From JALYUA01 sp039931865 (GTDB lineage: Bacteria > Acidobacteriota > Thermoanaerobaculia > UBA5066 > Gp7-AA6), in NCBI GenBank assembly GCA_039931865.1, contig JBDTRB010000004.1:1-64000 (forward strand): DNA of 64,000 nucleotides, read 5' to 3'. A program made the position numbers and the translations under genes. Within the stretch, counting starts at the first letter, position 1; each line of letters starts with the position of its first letter. Of this stretch, positions 50,294 to 60,900 are shown piece by piece. The notes under the pieces were generated by a model that had not been told where the DNA came from, searched no databases, and saw nothing but the letters and a program-made list of their open reading frames with translations.

Positions 50294-51067
50294 TTGAACG
50301 CTCCGACAGAATGGTGGAACGGGTTCTTTTCCGGCCTCGTGGTGGATTTCTGGCGCTCCGCCCTCCCGGCGGAAGTCACGGTCTCGGAGGCGGACTTCCT
50401 CGAACGTCACCTCGCGATCTCCGCCGGGGCGAGCGTGCTCGACGTCCCGTGCGGGCACGGCCGGCTCGCAATCGAGCTCGCGGCACGCGGGTATCGGGTC
50501 ACCGGCGTGGATCTCTCGGCCGGGCTGCTCGACGCCGCTCGCGCCGACGCCGCGGCGCGGGGAGTGAACGTCGCCTGGCGCGAGTCGGACATGCGCGAGC
50601 TCCCGTTTTCCCACCCGTTTGACGCGGCGTTCTGCGCCGGATCGAGCTTCGGGTACTTCGACGACGCCGGCAACAGAGATTTTCTCCGCGCGGTCGCCGG
50701 GGTCCTGCGTCCCGGCGGCCGATTCATCCTCGACGCGTCGAAGCTCGCGGAGACAATCTTCCCGGCATTCCGGGAGCGGCACTCCCTCGAACGCAACGGC
50801 CTTCTCTTCGAAGCGGAGAACCGCTACGACCCCGTGACCGGCCGCTACGAGAATCTGTACAACCTGACCCGCGGGGACCACGTCGAGACGAAGCTCGCTT
50901 CCCACCGGATTTACACGCTCTCCCAGGTCCTCGAGAGGCTGCGGGCGGCGGGGCTCGCCCTCGTTTCGGTGCACGGCGCGTCGGACGGGCGGCCGTTCGA
51001 GCTGGGATCCCCCGGCTGCTTCGTGGTGTCGGAACGGGTTGCCGGCGGAGCGCCGGGAGGGCGGTAG
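50294..51067 (+). CDS. Class I SAM-dependent methyltransferase
   Basis: The protein has 257 residues. Motif I is SVLDVPCGHGRLAIELA (about 47-63), the acidic residue of motif II is in VTGVDLSAGLL, and FDAAFCAGSSFGYF and LRPGGRFILD form the later motifs. The C-terminal part (RYENLYNLTRGDHVETKLAS) is the variable substrate region. The frame opens with TTG 50294, preceded by AAAGGA. The 186 bp before it have no recognisable gene apart from a 15-codon frame. Its methyl acceptor is unknown. Confidence 0.87.
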   Translation: MNAPTEWWNGFFSGLVVDFWRSALPAEVTVSEADFLERHLAISAGASVLDVPCGHGRLAIELAARGYRVTGVDLSAGLLDAARADAAARGVNVAWRESDMRELPFSHPFDAAFCAGSSFGYFDDAGNRDFLRAVAGVLRPGGRFILDASKLAETIFPAFRERHSLERNGLLFEAENRYDPVTGRYENLYNLTRGDHVETKLASHRIYTLSQVLERLRAAGLALVSVHGASDGRPFELGSPGCFVVSERVAGGAPGGR

Positions 51068-51231
51068 GGACAGAGGCGGGCCCGGAAGACGCGCGGGAGC
51101 GCCCTCCCGGGCCCGGTTTTGTCAGAATGCGATCCGACGCTCGAAATCCGGCGCTGCCGGAGGGGCTCGAAATTCGATGACGCCCGACGGGGTTGTGGCG
51201 GACTCATGAAATTCCATTCAAAGGGCCGCTG

Positions 51232-53184
51232 ATGGCGCGCCCCGGGATTCTCGGCGGCGGGGTTTCTTCCCGCCTCTCACGCGGCGAAACCCGCCGCGGG
51301 GGCGGCCGCCCGCCGTCTGACGACGACAAGAAGAAAAAGAAGATCTCCGTGCGCGTCGTGCTCCGCGACGCCGGAGAGCTGGTGGCCGCGCGGCGGGGAC
51401 GCCTCGCGCTCGGTCTCGGCCTGCTGATCGTGAACCGGCTGGCGGGGCTCGTCCTCCCCGGGATGCCCCGGTATCTGCTCGACGAGGTCGTCGGAAAGGG
51501 CCGGCGGGACGTGCTGCCGCTTCTCGTCGCCGCGTCCGCGGCGGCGGCGATCGTCCAGGGCGTGACTTCGTTCTCGATATCCCAGGTCCTCGGAAAGGCG
51601 GCGCAGAGGTCGATCACCGAAATGAGGCGCCGGATTCAGCGGCACGTCGGGCGTCTCTCCGTCAATTACTTCGACCAGACGAAAGTCGGGGCGCTCCTCT
51701 CGCGGGTGATGACCGATGCCGAAGGGATTCGGAACCTCGTCGGGACCGGGCTCGTCGAGGTGGTGGGCGGCCTCGTCACCGCTGTGCTCGCGCTCGTGAT
51801 CCTCTTCCGGTTGAACGCGAAGCTGACCTTCATCGCGCTCGCCGTTCTGTCTCTCTTCGGCTTCGTGCTGCTCTTCGCGTTCAAGACGCTCCGTCCGCTC
51901 TTTCGGGAGAGGTCGAAGATCAACGCCGAAGTCTCCGGCCGGCTCACGGAGTCCTTTTCCGGCGTGCGCGTGGTGAAGGCGTACCGCGCCGAGCGGCGCG
52001 AGGCGCTCGTGTTCTCCAAGGGCGTTCATCGCCTGTTCCGCAACGTCGCGAAGACGATGACGGGCTTCTCGGCGGTCGCCGCGTTCTCGACGCTGCTGCT
52101 CGGGATCGTCGGCGTCGCGATCATGTGGATCGGCGCGAACGACATCCTGGCGCATCGGATGACGATCGGCGCGTTCGTTTCCTACACGCTTTACCTGGGC
52201 CTCCTCGTCGGACCCGTCGTGCAGATCGTCTCGATCGGCAGCCAGATCACCGAGGCCTTCGCCGGCCTCGAGCGCATCCGGGAAGTGCGCAACGAGATCA
52301 CCGAAGACGCCGAGGACGACCGGCGGCATGCGCTCTCCCGGATCGAAGGCCGGGTCGAGTTCGATCAGGTGACCTTCGAATACGAAAAAGGCGTCCCGGT
52401 GCTGAAGGGAATTTCCTTCGTCGCCGAGCCCGGCACTTCGACGGCGCTCGTCGGGCCTTCGGGATCCGGGAAAAGCACGATGATCGGACTGGTCGCCGCG
52501 TTCTACCGCCCCACGGGCGGCCGGATCCTGATCGATGGAAACGACCTCGAAGACGTGCGGCTGTCGGATTATCGTTCGCAGCTCGGGGTCGTGCTCCAGG
52601 ACAACTTCCTCTTCGACGGGACCGTCCTCGAGAACATCGCGTACGCGCGACCGGACGCCAGCGACGACGAGGTGCTCCGCGCCGCGCGGATCGCCCGCTG
52701 CGACGACTTCGTCGAAAAGATGCCCGACAAGTACGAGACGATCGTCGGGGAGCGCGGCATCAAGCTCTCGGGGGGCCAGCGCCAGCGCGTCGCGATCGCA
52801 CGCGCGATCCTGGCCGACCCGCGCATCCTGATCCTGGACGAGGCGACGTCCTCGCTCGACAGCGAGAGCGAGGCGCTGATCCAGGAAGGCCTCTCGGAGC
52901 TCATGCGCGGCCGCACCACGTTCGTGATCGCGCACCGCCTTTCGACGATTCGGAAAGCCGACACGATCCTGGTCGTCGAGGCCGGCGAGATCGTCGAGCG
53001 CGGCCGCCACGAGGCTTTGCTCGCGCGCGGGGGACGGTATGCCGACCTCTACAACCGCCAGTACGGCCTCGAGGCGAACCTCTTCCGCAATCCGGGAGAG
53101 ACGGAGAAGGAGCCCGAGGAGCCCGCCCCGGCGGCAGCCGCCGCGGACGCGGGAGTCGCGCGGATGCCGCTCGTCGGCGGGTAG
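51232..53184 (+). CDS. MsbA-type ABC exporter (fused permease and ATPase)
   Basis: The protein has 650 residues. A basic N-terminal tail with a KKKKK run precedes a six-helix membrane domain (about 55-345). The ATPase domain has Walker A GPSGSGKST (about 407-415), the Q-loop in GVVLQDNFLFDG, the signature LSGGQRQRVAIARAIL, Walker B ILILDEATSSLD and the H-loop IAHRLSTIRKAD. The C-terminus is Ala/Pro/Glu-rich. It most resembles lipid or drug exporters of the MsbA group working as homodimers. ATG 51232 is preferred over ATG/GTG-like starts upstream because AAAGGG lies 7 bases before it. The substrate cannot be told. Confidence 0.93.
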   Translation: MARPGILGGGVSSRLSRGETRRGGGRPPSDDDKKKKKISVRVVLRDAGELVAARRGRLALGLGLLIVNRLAGLVLPGMPRYLLDEVVGKGRRDVLPLLVAASAAAAIVQGVTSFSISQVLGKAAQRSITEMRRRIQRHVGRLSVNYFDQTKVGALLSRVMTDAEGIRNLVGTGLVEVVGGLVTAVLALVILFRLNAKLTFIALAVLSLFGFVLLFAFKTLRPLFRERSKINAEVSGRLTESFSGVRVVKAYRAERREALVFSKGVHRLFRNVAKTMTGFSAVAAFSTLLLGIVGVAIMWIGANDILAHRMTIGAFVSYTLYLGLLVGPVVQIVSIGSQITEAFAGLERIREVRNEITEDAEDDRRHALSRIEGRVEFDQVTFEYEKGVPVLKGISFVAEPGTSTALVGPSGSGKSTMIGLVAAFYRPTGGRILIDGNDLEDVRLSDYRSQLGVVLQDNFLFDGTVLENIAYARPDASDDEVLRAARIARCDDFVEKMPDKYETIVGERGIKLSGGQRQRVAIARAILADPRILILDEATSSLDSESEALIQEGLSELMRGRTTFVIAHRLSTIRKADTILVVEAGEIVERGRHEALLARGGRYADLYNRQYGLEANLFRNPGETEKEPEEPAPAAAAADAGVARMPLVGG

Positions 53185-53207
53185 CGGGGGCGGGGGCCGG
53201 GAATCGG

Positions 53208-53302
53208 GAGCCGAGCGACCAACGGGAGCGAGACGGCCGCGGTACTCCGCAGGTCAACTCGAATCGGGAATCGGGAATCGGGAATCGGGAATCGGGAATC
53301 GA
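53208..53302. repeat. R1 element, copy e: core plus GGGAATC array
   Basis: The R1 core lies at 53208-53259, with hairpin CCGCGG-TACT-CCGCAGG (one change from the other copies). It is followed at 53260-53302 by about six perfect GGGAATC units. It lies between the convergent ABC exporter and Bax inhibitor-1 genes. Confidence 0.85.
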
Positions 53303-53346
53303 ATGAGACACCGGGTTTCCATGCCGCAAAGTGACATTCACATCAC

Positions 53347-53376
53347 AAAAAAAACGGGCGGGATAGCCCCGCCCGT
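53347..53376 (-). terminator. Rho-independent terminator of the Bax inhibitor-1 gene
   Basis: ACGGGCGGG (53354-53362) pairs with CCCGCCCGT (53368-53376) over 9 bp with a 5-base loop. On the minus strand it is followed by a run of eight T residues (A-run 53347-53354). It starts about 22 bases after the stop codon at 53398. Confidence 0.9.
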
Positions 53377-53397
53377 TCTCGTTTGCAGGCCCGGCCG

Positions 53398-54117
53398 CTA
53401 GTTGCGGCGGCCGCCGCCCAGGAACCGGAGCATGAACAGAAACAGGTTGATGAAGTCGAGGTAAAGGGAGAGGGCGCCTACCACCGCATAGGAGCCGGTC
53501 TGCCCCTCCGGGGTGGCGACCGCCCACTGTTTCAGCCGCTGCGCGTCCCAGGCCGTCAGCGCAGTGAAGACGATCACGCCGACGACCGAGAGGATGAACT
53601 GCAGGCCGGCGCTGTGCAGGAACATCCCGACGAAGCTGGCCAGGACGAGGCCGATGAGACCCATGAACGCGAACTGGCCGACGCCGGCGAGGCTTCGGCG
53701 CGTCACGGTGCCGAACAGGGCAAGCGCGCCGAACATCCCGGCAGTCACGAAAAACGTCGTCGCGATCGACGTCCCGGTGTACATCAGCAGGATCATCGAG
53801 AGCGTCACACCGTTCAGCGCTGAATAGGCGAGAAAGAGGATGGCTGCCGTCGACGGCGCCAGCTTCGCGACGCGCGCTGAGAGGAAGAACACGAGACCGA
53901 GCTCGCCAATCACCAGGCCAAAAAACAGCATCCGGTTGGATGCGAGCAGCGCGGCGGCGCTCGAGTTCGCGACCGCGAACGCCACCGAGGCGGTGACCCC
54001 GAGCCCCACGAACATCCAACCGTAGACTTTCCGTAGAAACGCGGTGACCCGTTCGGCCGTCGCGACGGTGGTCGTCGTGAACGCCGAGGAGGGGGTCATG
54101 TCGAATCCTTGCGCCAT
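53398..54117 (-). CDS. Bax inhibitor-1 / YccA-family membrane protein
   Basis: The protein has 239 residues with seven membrane helices. The family signature is LAYSALNGVTLSMILLMYTG in the middle, plus the C-terminal LYLDFINLFLFMLRFLG with its buried Asp. Members such as YbhL and YetJ are pH-sensitive calcium leak channels, and others interact with FtsH proteases. ATG 54117 has AAGGAG 8 bases upstream. A strong terminator follows the gene. It is divergent from the sortase gene by 170 bp. Confidence 0.93.
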   Translation of the reverse strand: MAQGFDMTPSSAFTTTTVATAERVTAFLRKVYGWMFVGLGVTASVAFAVANSSAAALLASNRMLFFGLVIGELGLVFFLSARVAKLAPSTAAILFLAYSALNGVTLSMILLMYTGTSIATTFFVTAGMFGALALFGTVTRRSLAGVGQFAFMGLIGLVLASFVGMFLHSAGLQFILSVVGVIVFTALTAWDAQRLKQWAVATPEGQTGSYAVVGALSLYLDFINLFLFMLRFLGGGRRN

Positions 54118-54287
54118 GTCTTTCGCTCCTTGTGGGCGGATCCGCCCGACGTCTCAACGTTTCCGCCGCGCCCGGGATTCCCGGGCCCGAGGTTGGCGGA
54201 GCCGGCAGGAGTCTACCGCCGGCCCCCCCGGAGCGGGTCAGCGGGTCAGCGGGATTATTCTCTGCACCCTGCGAATTGAGGATCCTG

Positions 54288-54911
54288 ATGCGTACGCGGC
54301 GTCTGATTTCGGCCCTTCTGATCGTGTCGGGACTCGGTCTCTGCGGGATGGCCGCGCGCCACTACGTGCGGGGCTGGCAGGCTCAGGCGGAGGGCCGCCG
54401 GCGGCTCGCCGGCTCCGGGCGCGAGAACCCCGGGATCGTCCGCGTCGGGGACCGGCTCGGGCTCGACTCCGAGGACATCCCCCACGCCGGCGCGATCCCT
54501 CCGAACTATCCCTACGGCGAGCCGATCGCGCGCCTCAGGATCCCGACGGCGAAAATCGACGCGGTCGTCTTCGCCGGCGCCGATCAGGACACTCTGGAAA
54601 AGGGGCCCGGACACGTTCCGGGAACGGAGATGCCGGGCAGCGCGGGGCCTCTCCGCAACTGCGTCATCACCGGGCACCGGGATTCGCATTTCCGCCATCT
54701 CGGATGGTTGAAAAAGGGAACCGAGATCGAGCTCGACGCCCCCGCCGGCAATCGCCGCTATCGGGTGGTTTCGCGGGAGATCGTCCGGCCCGATGCCGTC
54801 CGGGTGCTCCAGGCGACCGCGAGCCCGCGCCTGACGCTCATCACCTGCTACCCGTTCAACTACATCGGTCCGGCGCCGAGCCGCCTGGTCGTCGTCGCGG
54901 AGCCGATCTAA
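54288..54911 (+). CDS. Sortase (class D-like)
   Basis: The protein has 207 residues. One N-terminal signal anchor (about 5-25) places the catalytic domain outside the inner membrane. The catalytic His is in VITGHRDSHF (about 127), the Cys in LTLITCYPFNY (about 187) and the Arg in PAPSRLVVVAEP (about 199), the usual order. The TLITCYPF motif is like that of class D sortases. ATG 54288 has GAGGA 5 bases upstream. No LPxTG-type substrate was found in the window. Sortases in diderm bacteria are uncommon and usually sit next to a single dedicated substrate, which is absent here. Confidence 0.9.
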   Translation: MRTRRLISALLIVSGLGLCGMAARHYVRGWQAQAEGRRRLAGSGRENPGIVRVGDRLGLDSEDIPHAGAIPPNYPYGEPIARLRIPTAKIDAVVFAGADQDTLEKGPGHVPGTEMPGSAGPLRNCVITGHRDSHFRHLGWLKKGTEIELDAPAGNRRYRVVSREIVRPDAVRVLQATASPRLTLITCYPFNYIGPAPSRLVVVAEPI

Positions 54912-54925
54912 GGGGAAATTCGCCG

Positions 54926-57900
54926 TCAGCCCATGACGACGCGAATCCTGTGCTCCCTGCCGTCATCCACGAGCGGGATTTCGCGGCGGCCCTTCGGCAG
55001 CATCGCGCCGTCGATCTCGACGGAGAGGATCCCGCGAGTCGCCCCGTTCGGATTCTGGACCGAGAGCTCGTAACGCGCGGAGTGGTACCGGAAGGCGATC
55101 TCGAATCCCTCCCACGACCGCGGAATGCACGGGTCGAGATGGAGCGAAGCGCCCCGCAGCCGGAATCCCAGGATCCATTCCACTCCGGCGCGGTACATCC
55201 AGCCGGCGGAGCCCGTGTACCAGGTCCAGCCTCCCCGGCCGATGTGGGGCACCTCGTTGTAGACGTCGGCCGCCGCGACGTACGGCTCGACCTTGTAGCG
55301 GTGGAGACCGGCGCGCGTCGACGCATGGTTGATCGGGTTCAGGATCGAGAAGAGCTCAGTCGCTTTGTCGCCTTCGCCGAGCGCGGCGAACGCGATGACG
55401 CACCACAGCGCCGCGTGCGTGTACTGTCCCCCGTTCTCCCGGACACCCGGGAGATATCCCTTGATGTAGCCGGGATCGGCCGCAGTCTTGTCGAACGGCG
55501 GGGTGAAGAGAAGAACGAGCCCGTCGCCTCGGCGCACGAGGTATTCCTCGACGGCGGCCATCGCCCGCCGCACGCGGTCCGGATCGCCGGCGCCCGAGAT
55601 CGCGGCCCAGGACTGTGCGATCGAGTCGATCCGGCATTCGTCGTTCGCGGCAGAGCCGACCGGAGTTCCGTCGTCGAAGTAGGCCCGCCGGTACCAGTTG
55701 CCGTCCCATCCGGCGCTCTCGAGAGCCTTCTTCAACCCCGCGACGCTCGAGCGCCAGCGTTCCGCCCGTTCGGTCTCGCCCCGCTGTTCGGCGATCGAGA
55801 TGAACTCCCAGAGCGCGGTGTGAAGGAACCATCCCAGCCAGACGCTCTCTCCCTTGCCGTGCTCGCCGATCCGGTTCATCCCGTCGTTCCAGTCGCCCGT
55901 TCCCATGAGCGGGAGGCCGTGCTCGCCCACCGCGAGGCTCACGTCGAGGGCTCGCGCACAGTGCTCGTAGAGCGACCCGTCCTCCGGGGAGATCTCCGGC
56001 TGAAAGAACCGCTCGAGCTCTTCCGGCGCGAGGGGCGCGCCCTTTAAGAACGGAAGGCGCTCGTCCAGGATCGCCCGGTCCTCCGTCACGTCCAGGTAGT
56101 GGACCACGCAGTACGGAAGCCAGATCCGGTCGTCGGACATGCGGGTGCGAACGCCCTTGCCGGACGGGACGTGCCACCAGTGCAGGACGTCGCCCTCCGG
56201 AAACTGCTTCGCGGCTGCGCGGAGGATCTGCTCGCGCGTGAGATCGCGCCGCGAAACCGTGAGCGCGAGGACGTCCTGGAGCTGGTCGCGGAAGCCGAAC
56301 GCGCCGCCCGCCTGGTAAAACGCGGAACGGCCCCAGACGCGGCACGCGAGCGTCTGGTAGAGCAGCCAGCGGTTCAACATGAGGTCCATCGACCGGTCCG
56401 GGGTCGAGACCCTCAAGGCGCCGAGGACGTCGTCCCACTGGCGCTGCACGGCGGCGAACGCCGTGTCGATGCGATCGGACCGGAAACGCTGAACGAGCGA
56501 TCTCGCGGCCGCAGGATCCGCGGCGTGGCCGAGGAGGAAGACGACCGTGCGCTTCTCTCCCGGGGCAAGCCGTAGTTTCGTCTGAAGCGCCGCGCACGGG
56601 TCGAAGCCCGCCCCGACGCGCCCGGAGAGTCGCGCGCCGCGGGCGAGCCCGGCGGCGGTCTCGAGGCGGCCGTTCCGGCCCAGGAATTCCGTCCGGTCCG
56701 TCGTCCAGCCGGACACGGAGTCGCCGAGGTCCGCGAAAGCAACTCCCTGGAAATCCTCGTTCCACGCGTTGCGTGCCATCAGGGCGCCGGTCTCGGCGTC
56801 CCGCTCGGTGACGATGAAAGGCGCCATGGCGCTGCGGGAATTGCCGAGAGTCCATTCCACGTACGCGTTCACGGAGAGCGACCGCGGCTCCCCGGACCGG
56901 TTCTCGAGCGTCAGTCGTGAAATCTTGACGCTTTCATCGACGGGCACGAACTGAAGGAGCTCGAGCCGCAGTCCCGAGACTTCGTGTTCGAAGCGGCTGT
57001 ATCCCTGTCCGTGCCGCGCGACGTAGGGAGCGTCGTCCCGAACGGGAAGCGCGGTCGCGCCGAAGACTTCTCCCGTCTCCTCGTCGCGCACCAGGATCGC
57101 CTCTCCGGGCGGGTCGCTGACGGGGTCATTCGACCATGGCGTGAGCTGATTCTCGCGGCTGTTTCCGGCCCAGGTGTAGCCGCTTCCCGAGTCGGAGACG
57201 AGGAAACCGAAATTCGGGTTCGCGATCACGTTGATCCACGGCGCCGGCGTCCACTGCCGCTCCCCGAGAATCGTGACGTATTCGCGGCCGTCCTGGTCGA
57301 AGCCGCCCAGTCCATTGAAGAACTCCAGCCCCTGTTGCGAGGGAGGTGTCTCGGCCGCGACCCTTCTCATCGGGATGGCGCGCGGCGGCGGCGGCGGCGG
57401 AGTCGCGCGGAGGAGGCGCACGATCTGCTCGGAGAGACTTCCATGGCGGGACAGAAGGACGACGCGCGCGGCCGTCAGCAGGACGTCGCGGTCTTCGTCC
57501 GTCAGCCGGTCGCCCCGAAGGACGAAAATCCCTCCCTGATCTCCGGCCTCTCCAGAGACGCGCTGGCGGGTCCGAACGACCGCCTCGAGCGCTCCCTGCA
57601 GATCCTCTCCGTAGGACGTCGCCTGTTCATTGATGACGACGAGATCCACCACGAGACGCTTCAGCCGGAAATACTCGTGGGCGCGCAGGAGCTGGCGGAC
57701 GATGTCCTGATCGTCTTCGCTGTCGATCCGGAGCAGGACGAGGGGATGATCCCCTGATATGCCGTGCCTCCAGAGGCCCGACTTACCCTTCCGGTTCCGC
57801 GCGAGCACTTCGCCGGGCGCGCGCAGGCTCGGGTCGAAGTAAATCAGCCGCGTCGCCAGTCTCTGGAACAGGTGCGCTTCGTCGGGTGTGATCGCCAGGT

Positions 57901-60900
57901 GGCGCAACTGAATCTGCGCCTGCGTCCAGGCGAGCATCGTCGTCCGATCGAAGGCGGCCCCCTCCCGGTACTTGTCGACGAGCCCGATCGCTTCCTGGCG
58001 GCTGTCGGCCGCGAGCGTGACGTACTGGATCCGCGCCGTCTCGCCGGGCCGAATGAGGACGCGGCGCCGGAGGGAGAACACCGGATCGAGGACGGGACCG
58101 GTGGTGTTCGAGAGCAGCCGGCCGGCTTCGAGCGATGCAGGGTTGCGAATCGTACGCCCGCGGCCGAGGAAGCGCGCCCGGTCCGTCTCGTACTCGAGCG
58201 TGCCCACCGTTTCTCCCTCGACACGCGCCGCGTGCGCCGCCCAGATCGGGGGCTCGGAGGCCTCGCGCGGCCGCCGGTGCGCGAGCAGGGCCTCGGGACC
58301 CGGCAGAAACTCGGTCTGGACGAACAGCTTCGAGAACGCCGGGTGCGAGGAGTCCCCCGCGGGGGAAGCCAGCGCCAGCTCGAGATAGGAGGTGACCTCG
58401 ATCTCTCGGGGGCGCGGCCCGTAGTTGGTGAGCGACAGCTGGCGCACCTCGACGTCGGCTTCCGGAGACACCACGATGAGGAGGGCGGTTGCGATTGGGC
58501 CGTCCCGGCGCTGGATCTCGACCCGGTCTTCGTAGAAAACGGTCTCGTAGGAGTCGGCTTCCACGCCGGACGGCTGATATCCGGCCGACCAGACCCGAAG
58601 GCTCTGCGTGTCGCGCAGAAAGAAATACGTTCCCCAGTCATCGCGCGTGACGTCTTCGCGCCAGCGGGAGATGTCCCGGTCCTTCCAGCGGCTGTACCCG
58701 GAGCCGGCAGCCGTCGTCATGACGCTGTACCGACCATTCGAGAGGATGTGGCCCCGCGGAACCGGATCGTGAGGAGAGCGGAACCGCCGGAGCACCGGCG
58801 GGACGAAATCGCGGACGTGGAGAGGCGAATGCACCTCCTCCGCGCGCGGGCGGGCGACCGCGACCGCGCGCGGCGTGCGCTCCTGGAGAAGCATCTCCGT
58901 GGCCTGGACCGCCGGTTCGGAATGGAACCGCTGGCGCATGACGCCGCCTAAAAGAACATTGGCGAGCGCCACGATGGTCATCCCCTGGTGGTGCGCCATG
59001 AAAGCGCGCACGATCGCGAGCCGTTCCCCGGCCGGCAGCCGCGAGGGCGTGGCATCGATCGACTCGTAGAAGCCGTACCGGCCGCGCGCGCCGATCTCCG
59101 CGAAACGCCGGAAGTTCTTCGCCGCCGCGGACGGATCGACCATGGCGGCCAGGCCGGTCGCATACGGCGCGACGACGAGGTCTTCCGACAACCCGCGCTT
59201 CAAGCCGAGTCCGCTGACGCCGAAGTTCGAGTACTGGTAGGTGAAATCCAGATCCCGCGCGTTGTAGGCGGCTTCCGAGACCCCCCACGGGACGCCCCGT
59301 TCCTCCCCGAACCGGATCTGACGCGCGACGACCAGGCGGCTCGTCTGGTCCAGCAGACTGCCGGCGGGAACGTCCAGCACCAGGTCCGGCATCAGGTACT
59401 CGAACATCGAACCGGACCAGGAGATGAGCGCCGATCCCTTCCCGACGGGAGTCAGCGATCGACCAAGGCGATACCAGTGCGAGGCGGGGACGTCGCCGCG
59501 CGCGATCGCGAGGAAGCTCGCGAGACGCGCTTCGGACGCAAGGAGGTCGTAGTAGCCGGGGTCGAGGCGTCCGTCTCCGGCCCGGTACCCGATCGAGAAG
59601 AGCTTGCGCTCGGGGTCGAAGAGAAATCCGAAATCCATCTCGTCGAAGAACCGGGATGCCTCCCGGGCGGTGTCGAGAAAGCTCTGCGCCAGAGTGCGCG
59701 CGGCGTCGGCACATCTCTCGAGCGATGCGATCCGGGAAACGAGTCCCGGAGAACGGTCGGCCAGCTCTCGAAGCGCGAGGGCGGCCGTCTCGTACCGGTC
59801 GCCGGCGGCGGCGAGAGAAATCTCCTCGCCCTCGAGCCCGGCCAGGATCGCCCGGGCGGGCTCGGCGAGGTCGCCCGTCGAAGTCTCCGCCCAGCCGTAC
59901 AGCGCGGTCGCGTCTCTCCGGCCGCTCGCGATCGTTGCCCGCGCAGACCGGGCCCAGTCGATCGCCTCGTTCGTGACGGGCCCGGGCTCCTCGAGCGCCA
60001 GGGCTTGCGCCGTGTCGACGAGAGTGTCGGCGTGCCGGGAGAGCGTCTCCCACCGGGTGAGCCACTCGGACGCCGACGCCGGAGCCGGTGCCGGGGCAAG
60101 AAGCGCGGAGAGCTCCGCGACGGGCGACTCGAGCTGGCGGCGCGTGACGGCGCCCTCCCGCCGTGACGTCAACCCCTCCATGCTCTCGCGTAGAAGGGCG
60201 ATCGAATCGGAGACCCCGAGGAGGCCTTCCGCGGGCCACAGCGGACGCTCCCGGCGGGAGAGGCAAGCGTGCCTCAGGGCGATCAGGAACCCGGCGAGGT
60301 TCCCGCTGTCCACCGTCGAAACGTACCGGGGCTCGAGAGGAGCGAGCGTCGCGACGTCGTACCAGTTGAAGAAGTGGCCGCGGTGGCGTTCCAGCTTTTC
60401 GAGTGTCGAGACCGCCTTCTGAAGCCTCTCGTCCATGTCGAGACTACCGAGCCATTCGAAGTCCGCAGCGGCCGCGGTCGAGAGCAGACCGAGTCCGATG
60501 TTCGTCGGCGAAGTCCTCCGCGCGACGATCGGAGCCGGCGTCTCCTGGAAGTTGTCCGCGGGGAGGAAGTTTTCTTCGGGACCGGCGAAGTCTTCGAAGT
60601 AGCGCCACGTCCGCCGCGCGACGAGACGAAGCGCCGCCTCGTCTTCCGCGGACAGTGGCGCTTCCTCGATCACGCGCGGAGGAAGCGAGACAGAACGCGC
60701 GATGAAGGGAGACAGCGCCCAGAGCAGACCGAACCCGAGCGCCCAGGGCACAGCGGACGGAGGCATCCACGGAACCAGCAGCGAGGCGCAGGCGATCGCG
60801 ACGGCGCCCGCCATTCGCCGGTAGAAACCCGACACTTTCAGGTCCAGGACGAGGTGCGCCTTCGCCGCGGGCGTCCATTCGAGCAGGTGGCGACGCGTGA

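Noticed and set aside
53260..53302. Possible CRISPR array
   Set aside because: The 7-bp units are directly adjacent with no spacers, and no cas genes are present.
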